A stretch of 64,000 nucleotides of DNA from Nocardioides sp. ChNu-153 (GTDB lineage: Bacteria > Actinomycetota > Actinomycetes > Propionibacteriales > Nocardioidaceae), in NCBI RefSeq assembly GCF_030466625.1, contig NZ_JADEVT010000001.1, positions 558,001 to 622,000 on the forward strand, read 5' to 3'. This document shows positions 41,726 to 52,168 of this stretch, one piece after another. Below the pieces are notes generated by a model. That model was given only the letters and a program-made list of their open reading frames with translations, had not been told where the DNA came from and did no database searches. Position 1 is the first letter of the stretch. Every line of letters starts with the position of its first letter. Made by a program: the position numbers and the translations under genes.

Positions 41726-42109
41726 TCAGAGGCGCGACCCGAGCGAGTCCATCGTGTCGGTGAGCATCGACTGCCAGAAGAGCGACGGTGCCACCACGAG
41801 GATGACGAGGAACAGGAGCGCGCCGAGGACAGGACGGCCTCGCACCACGTGCAGCACCGCTCCGACGGCCACGGCGGGTACGACGAACACGGCCGCCGTC
41901 GGCAGCTGGACCAGGCACCACGCGAGGATGCCGCCGTACACGAGCAGACCCCACAGACGCGTCTGGACGCGCGCCCGCCGCGACCACCGGGGGCGTGCCA
42001 GCGACTGGTTGCGCGTCACGTCCCGCATGGGTAGGTGGCACGAGCGGCAGCTCGCCGCGTTCGGCGGCACGTCGTTCCTGCACACGGGACAGGTCAAGGT
42101 CTGCAGCAC
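41726..42109 (-). CDS. Zinc-ribbon membrane protein
   Basis: The protein has 127 residues from a GTG. Two CxxC pairs (CPVC and CRSC, about residues 7-26) form a rubredoxin-like zinc ribbon at the N-terminus. Three hydrophobic segments follow (about 52-72, 73-90 and 94-112). It is probably a small inner-membrane protein. It converges with the ABM gene, ten bases apart. No family name applies with confidence. Confidence 0.75.
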   Translation of the reverse strand: MLQTLTCPVCRNDVPPNAASCRSCHLPMRDVTRNQSLARPRWSRRARVQTRLWGLLVYGGILAWCLVQLPTAAVFVVPAVAVGAVLHVVRGRPVLGALLFLVILVVAPSLFWQSMLTDTMDSLGSRL

Positions 42110-42361
42110 GGGCGCCCCCCCGGTCGCGGCTGGTCACGGATCGACGGCAGCATCGGCCGGTCGGCGGCTCACCCGAGGTGAACGGCTGCTCCGATCCGGC
42201 TGGTCCAGACCGTTGCGCGAGCCCGCTCCCGTCGGATCGAGCCGAACACCGGACCGGGCCCTGTCCCGGCAGCTAGGTTCGGGGCCGGTCGCGACGGGCG
42301 GCACGGGTACCGAGCAGGGAGCGCGAGCGGACGCATCGCGTGGTCCGACGGAGGTGGGGAC

Positions 42362-43039
42362 ATGCGGAACGACCACGGGGTGCACGTTCCGAGGGCCAGC
42401 CTCGGGGCGGCGATGGTCGGGGGCTTCTCAGCGGCGGCCGCCGGCGTCCTCCTCGGGTCGGACGCGGGGGACGACGACCCCGTCGCAACCGCGATCGCCT
42501 GCCTGCTCCTGCTCGTGACGGCCGGTGCCTTCGTGGTGTCCTTCCGCGCAGGGGTTGGCGCCCGGCGACAGACGCGGGAGGTGCTGCGCGAGCGGGGCTA
42601 CCGCCGGGGAGAGCAGCCGTGGCCGTGGGCCGCGCACGGCACCTGGGTCGTCGTGACGCCGGTGGCCGCGGTGACCTTCCTCGCGATGCAGCGCGACGGA
42701 GGTTCCGAGGCCGAGTGGTGGGCCGCCTGGCTGATCGTCGTCGGTGCCGGGATCACCGCGGCGCAGGTCGTCTGGTCCGCGGTCCAGAAGGGGATCGGCG
42801 AGCGGGCCCGGCGCCGGCAGGGGAGGCGTGTGGACCTGTCGAGGCCGGTCGGTGCCTGGCAGTTGCTGATGGGCGTCCTGATCGGTCTCCTCCTGCTGCT
42901 CAACGGCGTCAGCGGGCTCGTCTCGACCGATGACGGCATGCTCACGGCCTGGTGGGACGTGGTGGCGACAGCGGTCGGCGCCCCGCTCCTCGTCGGGATC
43001 GCCGTCACGGCGCTGCGGCGCCTCCTCGCGCAGCACTGA
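42362..43039 (+). CDS. Membrane protein of unknown function
   Basis: The protein has 225 residues; ATG with GGAGG seven bases upstream (42350-42354). Six hydrophobic segments are visible: about 12-30, 43-61, 96-112, 123-141, 165-185 and 195-215. The intervening loops are basic (QKGIGERARRRQGRRVDLSR) on one side. No enzyme motif is visible. The upstream gap (42110-42361) holds no evident gene. Confidence 0.75.
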   Translation: MRNDHGVHVPRASLGAAMVGGFSAAAAGVLLGSDAGDDDPVATAIACLLLLVTAGAFVVSFRAGVGARRQTREVLRERGYRRGEQPWPWAAHGTWVVVTPVAAVTFLAMQRDGGSEAEWWAAWLIVVGAGITAAQVVWSAVQKGIGERARRRQGRRVDLSRPVGAWQLLMGVLIGLLLLLNGVSGLVSTDDGMLTAWWDVVATAVGAPLLVGIAVTALRRLLAQH

Positions 43040-43180
43040 GCGGCTGAGCCACGCGCCGGCGTACGTCGGACCCGCGGCGACGGCAGGCGCGTGCCGCGTT
43101 TGGCGGCGGCGGACGTCGGGTAGCCAGGCGCCCGGGCCTATCGGGAGGCTCGCCCGCCGAGCCCGACCCCAGGAGTCCCC

Positions 43181-43666
43181 GTGACGCACCCCGAGCAGCC
43201 CGCCCACACCGTGCTGACGCTGAGGCGCACGGTCGTCTCCGTCGCTGCCACTCTCGCCCTCACGATCTTGTTCGGGACCTGGGCAGTGCGCGACGAGGGC
43301 GGCGCGCGGGTGGGGGCGGCCGTCGTGGCCGTGCTCGCCCTCCTCCTCGCGCTGATGTTCGTCGCGGGCTACGTGCGCGCGCGACGGGTGCAGCGGAACC
43401 CGGACTCACCCGAGGCGCGCCGGATGCGGGAGACACTGGCAGCTGTCCCGCCGCCGCCGAGCGGGCCTCACCGGTGGGTGGGGCTCGGCCTCTCCGTGGG
43501 GTTCTTCGTCCTGCTCGCGCTGCGGGGCATCGACGGTCTGTCCGACCCGCTGGTGGTGACCCTCCGCGTGCTCCAGGTCGTGATCTTCGTCGGGATGGTG
43601 GTCTTCAGCATCCGTGAGCTGCGCCGCCACCGGAGGTGGTCCCGCGAGCACCGCACCACCGCCTGA
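43181..43666 (+). CDS. Small membrane protein of unknown function
   Basis: The protein has 161 residues from a GTG with AGGAG eight bases upstream. Four hydrophobic segments are visible (about 17-36, 43-64, 101-117 and 127-143). A basic loop (RARRVQRNPDSPEARRMRE) lies between the second and third. It resembles the preceding gene in size and architecture and may be its functional partner. I see no known domain. Confidence 0.72.
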   Translation: MTHPEQPAHTVLTLRRTVVSVAATLALTILFGTWAVRDEGGARVGAAVVAVLALLLALMFVAGYVRARRVQRNPDSPEARRMRETLAAVPPPPSGPHRWVGLGLSVGFFVLLALRGIDGLSDPLVVTLRVLQVVIFVGMVVFSIRELRRHRRWSREHRTTA

Positions 43667-43718
43667 CGGGCCCACCCGGCTACCGCGCGGGGCAGCCCTG
43701 TCGAGGCACGCTGCTAGC

Positions 43719-44102
43719 TCACGCCTGGACAGTGACGACGAACCACGCGTCGTCGTCGACGCGGAGGACCTCGCCCGTCGCGACGACCACCACCGTCGGC
43801 ACCACGTCGTCGTCGAAGGAGCGGTCACCTCCGTCGTCGACGAGACCCACGAGCTCCGACCCGCTCGGCAGCCGCTCCACCGGGACGCGCCCGTCGCCCA
43901 CGACCATCGCGAGGTCGACCACCCGCCCGCTCACCTCCACGAACGGCTCCGCCCGCTCCGGGTCCAGATGCCAGGCGCGATCCAGGCGGCCGTCGTACGG
44001 CAGGCACGTCCATCGGACTACCTCACCGCGCTGCACGGCCTCACCGCAGCAGTCGTGCTCCCACCCGCCGACGTACACCTCGACGGGTCGAGGAGGGCTC
44101 AC
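43719..44102 (-). CDS. Hypothetical protein coupled to the XPB-like helicase
   Basis: The protein has 127 residues from a GTG (44100-44102). It is soluble; near the N-terminus YVGGWEHDCCGEAVQRGEVV and, further on, RVDDDAWFVVTVQA at the C-terminus. Two adjacent Cys (DCCG) could bind metal. The GTG overlaps the helicase stop (GTGA at 44099-44102), so it is translated with the helicase. It may be an accessory factor, but I cannot name the family. Confidence 0.72.
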   Translation of the reverse strand: MSPPRPVEVYVGGWEHDCCGEAVQRGEVVRWTCLPYDGRLDRAWHLDPERAEPFVEVSGRVVDLAMVVGDGRVPVERLPSGSELVGLVDDGGDRSFDDDVVPTVVVVATGEVLRVDDDAWFVVTVQA

Positions 44103-45751
44103 ACCCCCAGCTCCTCCGCGTCGAGGATGCGGTACGCGTACCCCTGCTCGGCGAGGAAGCGCTGGCGGTTCTGCGCGAAGTCGGCGTCGACGGTGTCGCG
44201 GGAGACGACGGTGTAGAACCGCGCGACCTTGCGCTCGCCGCCGGGGCCGGGGTCGCCGGGGCGCAGCAGCCGCCCGAGGCGCTGGGCCTCCTCCTGCCGC
44301 GAGCCGAACGAGCCCGACACCTGGATGGCGACCTCGGCGCTCGGCAGGTCGATGGAGAAGTTCGCGACCTTCGACACCACCAGCCGCCGGATCTCCCCGG
44401 TGCGGAACGCCTCGAACAGCCGCTGGCGCTCCTTGACCGTCGTCTCGCCCTTGATGACGGGGGCGTCGAGGGCGGCGGCGAGCTCGTCGAGCTGCTCGAT
44501 GTACTGCCCGATCACGAGCAGCGGCTGCGCGGCGTGCTTCTCGACCAGCGACTTCACGACCTGCGTCTTGCGGCTCGTGCAGGCCGCCAGCCGGTAGCGC
44601 TCCTCCGGCTCCGCGGTCGCGTAGACCAGTCGTTCGTCGTCGGGCAGCGTCACCCGCACCTCGACGCAGTCGGCGGGCGCGATCCAGCCCTGGCTCTCGA
44701 TGTCCTTCCAGGGCGCGTCGTACCGCTTGGGACCGATGAGGCTGAACACGTCGCCCTCGCGCCCGTCCTCCCGCACCAGCGTGGCGGTCAGGCCGATGCG
44801 CCGGCGGGCCTGCAGGTTCGCCGTCATCCGGAAGATGGGCGCGGGCAGGAGGTGCACCTCGTCGTACACGATGAGGCCCCAGTCGCGGGCGTCCAGCAGC
44901 TCGAGGTGGGGGTAGACGCCCTTCCGCTTCGTGGTCAGCACCTGGTACGTCGCGATGGTGACGGGCCGGATCTCCTTGGTCGAGCCGGAGTACTCGCCGA
45001 TCTCCTCCTCCGTCAGCGACGTGCGCTTGACCAGCTCGTCCTTCCACTGCCGCGCGCTGACGGTGTTGGTGACGAGGATCAGTGTCGTCGCCTGGGCGTG
45101 CGCCATCGAGGCCGCGCCGACGAGGGTCTTGCCGGCGCCGCAGGGCAGCACCACGACGCCCGAGCCGCCGTGCCAGAACGAGTCGGCGGCCTCGCGCTGG
45201 TAGGGCCGCAGCGTCCACTCGTCCTCGTTGAGCGAGATGGCGTGGGCCTCGCCGTCGACGTACCCCGCGTAGTCCTCCGCGGGCCAGCCGATCTTGAGCA
45301 GCGCCTGCTTGAGGTTGCCGCGCTCGGAGGGGTGCACGGCCACGGTGTCGGGGTCGACGCGCTCGCCGAGCATGCCCTGGACGCGCTTGGCGCGCAGCAC
45401 CTCCTCGAGCACCGGCCGGTCGGTCGTCGACAGCACGAGGCCGTGCACGGGGTGCTTCTCGAGGCGCAGCCGGCCGTAGCGGGCCATCGTCTCGGCGACG
45501 TCCACCAGCAGCGCGTGCGGCACCGGGTAGCGGCTGTAGGACAGCAGGGTGTCGACGACCTGCTCGGCGTCGTGGCCCGCGGCGCGCGCGTTCCACAGCC
45601 CCAGCGGGGTGAGCCGGTAGGTGTGCACGTGCTCCGGGCTGCGCTCCAGCTCGGCGAACGGCGCGATCGCCTTGCGGCACTCCGCCGCCTGCTCGTGGCC
45701 GATCTCGAGCAGGAGCGTCTTGTCCGACTGGACGATGAGGGGGCCGTTCAC
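44099..45751 (-). CDS. XPB/Ssl2-type DNA helicase
   Basis: The protein has 550 residues. Residues 1-175 form the XPB damage-recognition-like N-terminus. The SF2 core follows: RPYQREAADSFW, Walker A PCGAGKT (203-209), DEVH box (297-300), GLTATLVREDGR and QRLGRLLRPG (motif VI). Bacterial XPB homologues unwind DNA 3'-to-5' and are common in actinobacteria such as mycobacteria. GTG 45749-45751 has TACGCT (45758-45763) exactly six bases upstream, so it is probably leaderless. The WYL-like partner lies just upstream on the same strand. Confidence 0.93.
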   Translation of the reverse strand: MNGPLIVQSDKTLLLEIGHEQAAECRKAIAPFAELERSPEHVHTYRLTPLGLWNARAAGHDAEQVVDTLLSYSRYPVPHALLVDVAETMARYGRLRLEKHPVHGLVLSTTDRPVLEEVLRAKRVQGMLGERVDPDTVAVHPSERGNLKQALLKIGWPAEDYAGYVDGEAHAISLNEDEWTLRPYQREAADSFWHGGSGVVVLPCGAGKTLVGAASMAHAQATTLILVTNTVSARQWKDELVKRTSLTEEEIGEYSGSTKEIRPVTIATYQVLTTKRKGVYPHLELLDARDWGLIVYDEVHLLPAPIFRMTANLQARRRIGLTATLVREDGREGDVFSLIGPKRYDAPWKDIESQGWIAPADCVEVRVTLPDDERLVYATAEPEERYRLAACTSRKTQVVKSLVEKHAAQPLLVIGQYIEQLDELAAALDAPVIKGETTVKERQRLFEAFRTGEIRRLVVSKVANFSIDLPSAEVAIQVSGSFGSRQEEAQRLGRLLRPGDPGPGGERKVARFYTVVSRDTVDADFAQNRQRFLAEQGYAYRILDAEELGV

Positions 45752-45775
45752 CGCTCCAGCGTACGAGCCACCCGT

Positions 45776-45811
45776 ACGGCGGCCGCACCGCCGCTGCACG
45801 GCGGCCGCACC
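45776..45811. repeat. Pair of 14-base direct repeats between the helicase and its upstream neighbour
   Basis: ACGGCGGCCGCACC occurs at 45776-45789 and 45798-45811, on either side of GCCGCTGC. They lie just upstream of the helicase -10 box. They could be a tandem operator, or the result of GC-rich slippage. Confidence 0.45.
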
Positions 45812-45815
45812 CCGG

Positions 45816-48128
45816 CTACACGGCGTGGACCGCCGTGATGCGGTGCACGGCGAAGACGCGCTCGTCGTCGCTGCGGTGGTCGTACGCCGTGAGCTGGCCG
45901 CCCTCGACCCGGCGGGGGTCGACGACGCGCTCGAGGAAGGTGCCGTGGTTGTCGACGTACGCGATCCGCACGGTCGACCCGAGCTCGATCGCCTCGCGCA
46001 GCATGCTCAGCGCCGCGGCCGGCGTCGTGGTCGCGGGCCGGGGCGCCGGCGTACCAGGAGCCCGTGGCTCGGGGGCGGGACGGGAGGCCACCGCGCGGTC
46101 GCCGGCGCGCACCGCGGTGACGACGGCCGAGGCGTGCGCGGCCTCCCGCGCCGCGCTCGCGCCCGCCACCCGCCGCGTGCGGGGCACGCGGGCCCGCAGC
46201 ACGTCGGGTCGCGCCACCCGCACCGTGCCGTCGGGCGCCTCGACCACCGGGGCCGTGCCCAGCTCGCGCAGGCGGGGCAGCAGCACGTCGATGGGTACGG
46301 CGCTCACCACCACCGTCGGCGCGATCCGCCGCAGCCCGAGCGACGCAGCCCGGGGGTCGTGGAGCAGGGAGGTCAGCGCCGTCTCGTCGTCCGTGCGCAC
46401 GAACGCCTCGGCGTGGCCGACCCGCAGGGTGCCGAAGGTGCGGGCGACGTCGTCGACGAGGTAGGTGAGCGGCTGCGGGACAGGGGTCGCCGACACCTCG
46501 GCGACGAACGCGTGCACGTCCGAGGCGCTCCAGCCCACGTCGAAGGCGCGCCGCACCGACGAGGCCGAGAAGCGGTAGACCGCGGCGCCGCCCGCCGACT
46601 CCAGGTCGGCGACGAGCTGCAGCCGGCGCGCCAGCTCGGCCTCCAGCGGCCCGGGGGCGACGGCCGTGAGGTCGGCCTGCAGCAGCACGCGGTCCACCGG
46701 GTCGGGCAGCAGAGTGTCGAGGGCGGCGACGCCCCGCTCGCCGTCGTCGGCCAGCACGGCCCGCGCCGCCGTGGTGAGGCCCCCGAGGGCGACGAGACCG
46801 AGCACGGCCGCCTCCTCGAGCGACCACACGACGACCTCGTCGCGCAGCGGCGGGCGCCGCGGCCGCAGCCACCGCACGTGGGCGACCACCGAGGCCGGTC
46901 CCGTGCCCGACGCCAGCACCTCGCCGGCGGGCAGCTCGCGCAGCAGCACGTCGAGGGTGGTACGGCGGGTCTCGGCCGCGACCGGGTGGGTGAGGTCGGG
47001 CTCGAGGGCGTTGGCGGCCTTGCGGGTGCGCTCGTCGCGCCGCCCGACCAGGCCGACCAGCCGCGACGAGTCCAGCCAGGCCTGCGCCAGCACGAGCCAG
47101 CGGGCGGCCACGTCGCGGGTGACCCACGCGTCGTACGCGTCGGTCGGCACCCACACCGGGTCCCCGTCCCCGTCGACGCCCTCGGCGAGCAGCCCGGCGG
47201 CGTGGGCGACCTCGACGACGAGCGCGGCCTCCGGCTCGCCGACCTGCAGGGCCGCGGCCGCGGCCCGGAGGTCCCGCACCGCGAGCCCGCCCGCACGCAG
47301 CAGCCCGGGTGGGCGCGTGCCCCAGGTGTCCAGCAGCAGCTCGGTGCGCCGTACCAGCTCGAAGGCGGCGCCTGCGCCGGCGCGGTCCACGACGGCGGCG
47401 TCGCGGGTCGACGTCGCCAGCGGCGGCGCGGTCAGGTCGTCGACGGCGATCCCGGTGCCGAGCACCACCCCCACCTCGCCGGGCACCCGGACCTCGCCGG
47501 TGCCGCGGGGCCGCAGCAGGCCGGCGGCGACGAGCTCGGTGACCGGGGTGCTCGGGGCCGTGGCGTCGCGCAGGTCCTCCTTCGTCGTGCCCCGCCCGCC
47601 GTGCGCGTGCACGTGGTCGAGCAGGGCCCGGGCCGGCTCGGACAGCGCCGCGAGGCCCGCGCGCACCGCGTCGGGCGCGAGCGCGTCGGCGGTCAGCGGC
47701 TCGAGCGGCACGCGCGTCTCGACGGGGCCGACACCGAGCGCGTCGGGGACGGTCGAGAGCGGGCGCAGGCCGTCGGGGGACTGCCACAGCAGCGCCTGGT
47801 CGACGAGCCGCGCGAGCGCGGCGTCCACCCGCGAGCGGTCGCTCGGTAGCGTCACGCCCAGCACGTCGGCGGCCGTCCATGCGGGGGTTTGCCCGACGAG
47901 CACCTGGGAATGCAGGACCAGCAGCTCCCACCGGTCCAGCCGGTCGAGGGCGCGGAGGACGGATGCACGGGTGGCCGCTCGCGACGCGAGCTGGCCCGAG
48001 TCGTGGGGAGCGGGAGTGGCGAGGTCGGGTCGTGCGTGGAGCAGACGGGTGAGCTGCTCGTCCGACCAGCTGCGCAGCTGGTCGGCGAGGCTCCGGTACG
48101 CCGGGGGAGGCGTGGCTGCTGCGGACAT
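45816..48128 (-). CDS. Helicase-associated domain protein (Helicase_C_3-like, WYL-like C-terminus)
   Basis: The protein has 770 residues. The N-terminal two-thirds are helical repeats with winged-helix-like pieces ([38 protein letters not shown]). A Helicase_C_3-like region covers about 380-580. From about 700 an Ala/Pro linker leads to a small C-terminal domain ([20 protein letters not shown], then [20 protein letters not shown] and [13 protein letters not shown]) that looks like WYL. No Walker motifs are present. It sits just upstream of the XPB helicase gene on the same strand, so the two probably act together. TAGCGT (48136-48141) is seven bases before the ATG. Confidence 0.85.
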   Translation of the reverse strand: MSAAATPPPAYRSLADQLRSWSDEQLTRLLHARPDLATPAPHDSGQLASRAATRASVLRALDRLDRWELLVLHSQVLVGQTPAWTAADVLGVTLPSDRSRVDAALARLVDQALLWQSPDGLRPLSTVPDALGVGPVETRVPLEPLTADALAPDAVRAGLAALSEPARALLDHVHAHGGRGTTKEDLRDATAPSTPVTELVAAGLLRPRGTGEVRVPGEVGVVLGTGIAVDDLTAPPLATSTRDAAVVDRAGAGAAFELVRRTELLLDTWGTRPPGLLRAGGLAVRDLRAAAAALQVGEPEAALVVEVAHAAGLLAEGVDGDGDPVWVPTDAYDAWVTRDVAARWLVLAQAWLDSSRLVGLVGRRDERTRKAANALEPDLTHPVAAETRRTTLDVLLRELPAGEVLASGTGPASVVAHVRWLRPRRPPLRDEVVVWSLEEAAVLGLVALGGLTTAARAVLADDGERGVAALDTLLPDPVDRVLLQADLTAVAPGPLEAELARRLQLVADLESAGGAAVYRFSASSVRRAFDVGWSASDVHAFVAEVSATPVPQPLTYLVDDVARTFGTLRVGHAEAFVRTDDETALTSLLHDPRAASLGLRRIAPTVVVSAVPIDVLLPRLRELGTAPVVEAPDGTVRVARPDVLRARVPRTRRVAGASAAREAAHASAVVTAVRAGDRAVASRPAPEPRAPGTPAPRPATTTPAAALSMLREAIELGSTVRIAYVDNHGTFLERVVDPRRVEGGQLTAYDHRSDDERVFAVHRITAVHAV

Positions 48129-48185
48129 CCCCCTCACGCTACTGGTCGAGCGCGCGAGCGTCGGAGGAACCGGGGGGACGGCTCG

Positions 48186-49010
48186 GTGAACGAGGTCGAG
48201 CTGCACTACGGCTCCGCGACCGACGTCGGCCGGGTGCGCGCCACCAACCAGGACGCGTTCCTGGCCCAGCCCCCCGTCTTCGTCGTCGCCGACGGCATGG
48301 GCGGCCACGACGACGGCGACGTCGCGAGCCGCATGGTGGTCGAGGAGTTCGCGCTGCTGACCGACGCCGCGTGCGACGCCGAGCGCGGCGCCGAGCTCGT
48401 CATCGCCTCGCTGCGCTCCTGCCACGGCCGGCTGCTCGAGCGGGCCGAGGACATGCGCACGGCCGGCCAGCCCGACTGGTACTCCGGCACCACCGCCGTC
48501 GTCGCGCTCGTGGTGGAGGACGAGGGGGTGCCGAAGTGGCTGCTGGCCAACCTCGGCGACTCCCGCATCTACAAGCTGAGCGACGGCGACCTCGACCAGG
48601 TGAGCATCGACCACTCGGTCGTGCAGGAGATGTTCGACGCCGGCCACATCAGCGCCGCCGAGATGGCGACGCACCCCCGGCGCAACGTCATCACGCGTGC
48701 GCTGGGCGGGCCGGGCTTCGACCAGCCCGACTTCTTCCTGCTGCCGCTCGCGTCCGCCGAGCGGATCGTGCTCTGCAGCGACGGGGTGAGCGGCATGATC
48801 GACGGCGAGGCGATCGCCGGGATCCTGCGCGACACCCCCGACCCCCGCGACGCCGCCGAGCGGGTGGTCGCGGCCGCGGTGGAGGCCGGTGGCCAGGACA
48901 ACGCCACGGCGGTCGTGGTCGATGTGGTGGGATTGGCGCGGTCCGGGCAGGTCTACGACTCGGCCCAGCAGCAGCAGAGTCTCGAGGAGAAGCTGGGAGC
49001 ACTGCCATGA
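48186..49010 (+). CDS. PP2C-type protein serine/threonine phosphatase
   Basis: The protein has 274 residues from a GTG. PP2C metal Asp residues are in place: D23 in TNQDAF, D36 in [12 protein letters not shown]202 in [10 protein letters not shown] and D240 in [11 protein letters not shown]. It removes phosphate from Ser/Thr. It overlaps the following FHA gene by four bases (ATGA at 49007-49010), and an RDD-FHA gene follows that. No Ser/Thr kinase lies in view, though PP2C and FHA proteins normally work with one. Confidence 0.92.
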   Translation: MNEVELHYGSATDVGRVRATNQDAFLAQPPVFVVADGMGGHDDGDVASRMVVEEFALLTDAACDAERGAELVIASLRSCHGRLLERAEDMRTAGQPDWYSGTTAVVALVVEDEGVPKWLLANLGDSRIYKLSDGDLDQVSIDHSVVQEMFDAGHISAAEMATHPRRNVITRALGGPGFDQPDFFLLPLASAERIVLCSDGVSGMIDGEAIAGILRDTPDPRDAAERVVAAAVEAGGQDNATAVVVDVVGLARSGQVYDSAQQQQSLEEKLGALP

Positions 49011-50731
49011 CAGAGCACGTGAGCACGACGGGCGCCGTCGCCCGGTCCTACCGGCCGGGCTCCTGGTTCGCCGTGTTCGGCACGGGCGCCTCGGTGCTCC
49101 TGCCGCCGAGCGAGAAGCGCCGCGTCGCCGCGCTGTGGGCGCTCGTCGACGACGGAGCGGGCTTCGACGAGGTGCTCGACGCCCTCATCACCTCCGGCCT
49201 GCGCGACCTCCCGGGCTTCGTGCTGCTCGGCCACGAGGGCACCACGGTGCGCGTCGTCGTCCGCGGCGGCGCGAGCGTCACCTTCACGCTGCCCGACGAC
49301 GAGGTCGAGGTCTCCGGCCTGGCCGCCTCCACCTGGGTCGAGCGGACCCTCACCGACGTCACCAGCCACGCCGTCGTCCTCGAGGGCGCCGACGACACCG
49401 AGCTCGCCGACGACGCCGCCGACCTGCCCATCGCCTCCGGGCTCGTGCGCGTCGCGCGCGTCGACACCCCCGCCCGTACGGCGCCGCGCCCGGTCCCGGC
49501 CGAGGCGCTGGGCGACGGCGGTGCGGTCGCCGCCCCGGCGGCCCCCGTGGCCGTCATCTCGCCCGTCGAGGTGCCGGCCGCGCCCGACCCGCTCGGCGTC
49601 GACACCGTCCCCGAGCCCGAGGTCCCCGCCGAGGCGCCGGGCGACGAGGCCGCCGCTCCCGTCGAGGAGCGGCCCGACGACCTGCCGGGCGACGTGCCCG
49701 ACGAGGAGCTGGGGGAGATCGCGGCGGAGGCCGCGGGCGACGTCGAGGACGAGGACGAGGGGGAGCAGCAACCGGCCTCCTCCGCCGCCCCGGCGCCGTT
49801 CGACCTCGTGAAGTCGCCTCCGGCCCCGGCGCCGGACGACGCCGGCATGCCGCCCATGCCCCCTCTCCCGCCGCGCGCCCCCGTGCCCCCGGCCTCGCCG
49901 TTCCCGGTGGGCGGCTTCGACGACGCCCCGGCGCACGACGGCGGGCACGCCGTACCGGCCGGGGACGACCCGCTGAGCGACGCCTACCCGCCGCCGCCCC
50001 CGCCCCTGGGCGACTTCGAGGAGCCGGCCCCGCGCCACGACCCGCCGCCCCCGCCGCCGCCGTTCGGCCACGACCAGGCCGCCGCGGGCGGCGACCACGG
50101 CGCCGAGCCGGCCACCGAGGCCATGCCGCTGGCCGAGGACGCTCCGCCGCCCCCGCCGCCGGCCTGGGCGCCGGGTGGTGGCTACGCGCCGCCGCCGCCC
50201 CCGCCCGCACCCTCCGAGGGCTTCGCCGCCCCCGCGTGGGCCGGTCCGCCGGCACCCGCGGGCGACGACGACGTCGACCACGACGGGATGACGCAGGCCG
50301 GGGGCTGGGACCCCGCCCAGTTCTCCCGGCCATCGCACGGCATCCCCGGCCAGCCGCCGGCGCCCAGCGTCACGTCGCGCCCGGTGGCCAAGCTGGTGAT
50401 CTCCAGCGGCGACACCGTGGACGTCGACCGCGCGATCCTCGTGGGCCGCGCGCCGGAGGCCCGGCGGTTCAGCTCGACCGAGCAGCCGCGCCTGGTGACG
50501 GTGCCCAGCCCGCAGCAGGAGATCTCCTCGACCCACCTCGAGGTGCGCCCCGGCTCCGGCGTCGACCACGGCTCGGCCGTCGTCACCGACATGGGCTCGA
50601 CCAACGGCACCGTGCTCATGCAGCCCGGCCTGCCGCCGGAGGAGCTGCAGCCCGGCATCGCGGTGCAGCTCATCCCGGGCGCCGTCATCGACCTCGGCGA
50701 CGGCGTCACCATCCAGGTCGCCAACCCCTGA
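49007..50731 (+). CDS. FHA-domain protein with long Pro-rich linker
   Basis: The protein has 574 residues. A conserved but unnamed N-terminal domain (about 15-150: [20 protein letters not shown]) is followed by a long acidic Pro/Ala linker (about 165-455, with PPPPPP and [10 protein letters not shown] runs). A C-terminal FHA domain follows (about 463-574), with the GR motif ([12 protein letters not shown]), SSTHLEV and [10 protein letters not shown] for pThr recognition. It is translated by coupling with the PP2C gene. Its role is probably to read phosphothreonine on a partner protein. Confidence 0.9.
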   Translation: MTEHVSTTGAVARSYRPGSWFAVFGTGASVLLPPSEKRRVAALWALVDDGAGFDEVLDALITSGLRDLPGFVLLGHEGTTVRVVVRGGASVTFTLPDDEVEVSGLAASTWVERTLTDVTSHAVVLEGADDTELADDAADLPIASGLVRVARVDTPARTAPRPVPAEALGDGGAVAAPAAPVAVISPVEVPAAPDPLGVDTVPEPEVPAEAPGDEAAAPVEERPDDLPGDVPDEELGEIAAEAAGDVEDEDEGEQQPASSAAPAPFDLVKSPPAPAPDDAGMPPMPPLPPRAPVPPASPFPVGGFDDAPAHDGGHAVPAGDDPLSDAYPPPPPPLGDFEEPAPRHDPPPPPPPFGHDQAAAGGDHGAEPATEAMPLAEDAPPPPPPAWAPGGGYAPPPPPPAPSEGFAAPAWAGPPAPAGDDDVDHDGMTQAGGWDPAQFSRPSHGIPGQPPAPSVTSRPVAKLVISSGDTVDVDRAILVGRAPEARRFSSTEQPRLVTVPSPQQEISSTHLEVRPGSGVDHGSAVVTDMGSTNGTVLMQPGLPPEELQPGIAVQLIPGAVIDLGDGVTIQVANP

Positions 50732-50807
50732 GCCGGGGGGTCCGCCCCGTCCCGCCGGCCCCGCCCCGCTCGTCCACCCGCCCGCCCGTGATCCCCGAGG
50801 TGCCCCG

Positions 50808-52145
50808 ATGTCCCTGTCCGCTGCCGACGCGTCCGCGCCGGCCGCCGAGGTCGACCGCCGCTTCCTCGCCCTCGTCGTCGACCGGCTCGTGGGCTGGGGC
50901 CTCATGGCGGGCATCGGCTGGGCGGCGTGGCGCTACCTCGGCCAGGAGGGGCGCACGGCGCTCGCGTGGGGCGTCGCGGTCGCCGGGGTGCTGCTGGTCG
51001 GCCTGGTCTTCGCGGTGCTGACGGGCACGCGCGGGGTGACCCCGGGCAAGGCCCTGCTCGGGCTGCGGGTCGTGCACCACGGCACGGGTACGCCGATCGG
51101 CGTCGGCCCCGCGGTGCTCCGCTCGCTCATCGTGTTCGCGGCCACCGTGCCGCTCGGGTTCGGCCTCGTGACGCTGGCGTGGACGGCCGTCACCGACCAG
51201 GGTCGTCAACGGCGCGGCTTCCACGACCTCATCGCGAACTCGGTGGTGCTCGACGTGCGTCGCCGCGCCGCCGACGAGGCGCCGCCCGAGGACGAGGCGC
51301 CGCGCCACGTCGTCAACCTGACGGCGATGCGCCTGCGCCCCGCCCCGGCGGACCCGACCCCGGCGCGACAGCCCGCCCCCGTGCCGCAGCCGGCACCGGT
51401 ATCCCAGCCCGCCCCCGCGCCGCCGCCGGCCCCGCCGGCGCACCCGCAGCCGGTGCGTCAGCCGTCGTACGAGCCGCAGCCGCAGCAGCCGCAAGCCCCG
51501 CCGCAGCAGCCCCAGGCCCAGCCGTCGTGGACCCCGCCGCCGGTGGCGCCGGCGTACCAGCAGCCGCCGCAGCCGGCGTACCAGCAGCCCGCGCCGCCGC
51601 AGCCGCAGCCGCAGCCCCAGCCGCAGCCCCAGCCGCAGCAGCCGCAGCAGCCCCCGCAGCCGGGCCGCCGTCGCCGCGACCCGTCGGCGGCTCCGCAGGG
51701 CCCCACGCCGCCGACGGTGGCGACGCCCGCGGTGCCCCCGGCCCCCGCCCCGCAGCAGCGTCCGGTCGCGCCTCCGACGTCCCGGCACGCGGTGCAGCCG
51801 CCGGGGCGCTCGGCGACGTGGCGGGTCACCTTCGACTCGGGGGAGTCGTTCGTCGTCACCGGCCTCGGGCTGGTGGGGCGCCGTCCCGAGCCGCGCGGGG
51901 GCGAGGAGGTCGCGCACCTGGTGCCGCTGTCCTCCAGCGACATGTCGGTCTCGAAGACGCACGCGCAGTTCCACCTGTCGGCCGACGGCGCCCTGGTCGT
52001 GATGGACCGGGGCTCCACGAACGGCTCGTTCATCAACCGCGGCGGCGTCGCCCGCGAGCTGTCGCCGGGGCGGGCGGCCACGCTCGTCGACGGCGACGTG
52101 GTGCGCTTCGGCGACCGCGAGATGCGGGTGGCGCGGGAGGGCTGA
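50808..52145 (+). CDS. RDD-family membrane protein fused to a C-terminal FHA domain
   Basis: The protein has 445 residues. Three membrane segments with the RDD hallmarks cover about 18-150 ([33 protein letters not shown]). A Pro/Gln linker follows (about 175-330), with many PQPQ and QQP units. The C-terminal FHA domain (about 338-445) has [20 protein letters not shown] and [10 protein letters not shown]. It could tether a phosphothreonine signal to the membrane. It follows the other FHA gene by 76 bases and probably belongs to the same operon. It is not related to the cob genes that start 23 bases later. Confidence 0.9.
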   Translation: MSLSAADASAPAAEVDRRFLALVVDRLVGWGLMAGIGWAAWRYLGQEGRTALAWGVAVAGVLLVGLVFAVLTGTRGVTPGKALLGLRVVHHGTGTPIGVGPAVLRSLIVFAATVPLGFGLVTLAWTAVTDQGRQRRGFHDLIANSVVLDVRRRAADEAPPEDEAPRHVVNLTAMRLRPAPADPTPARQPAPVPQPAPVSQPAPAPPPAPPAHPQPVRQPSYEPQPQQPQAPPQQPQAQPSWTPPPVAPAYQQPPQPAYQQPAPPQPQPQPQPQPQPQQPQQPPQPGRRRRDPSAAPQGPTPPTVATPAVPPAPAPQQRPVAPPTSRHAVQPPGRSATWRVTFDSGESFVVTGLGLVGRRPEPRGGEEVAHLVPLSSSDMSVSKTHAQFHLSADGALVVMDRGSTNGSFINRGGVARELSPGRAATLVDGDVVRFGDREMRVAREG

Positions 52146-52168
52146 GCCCGTCCCGGTAGCCTCCCCGC

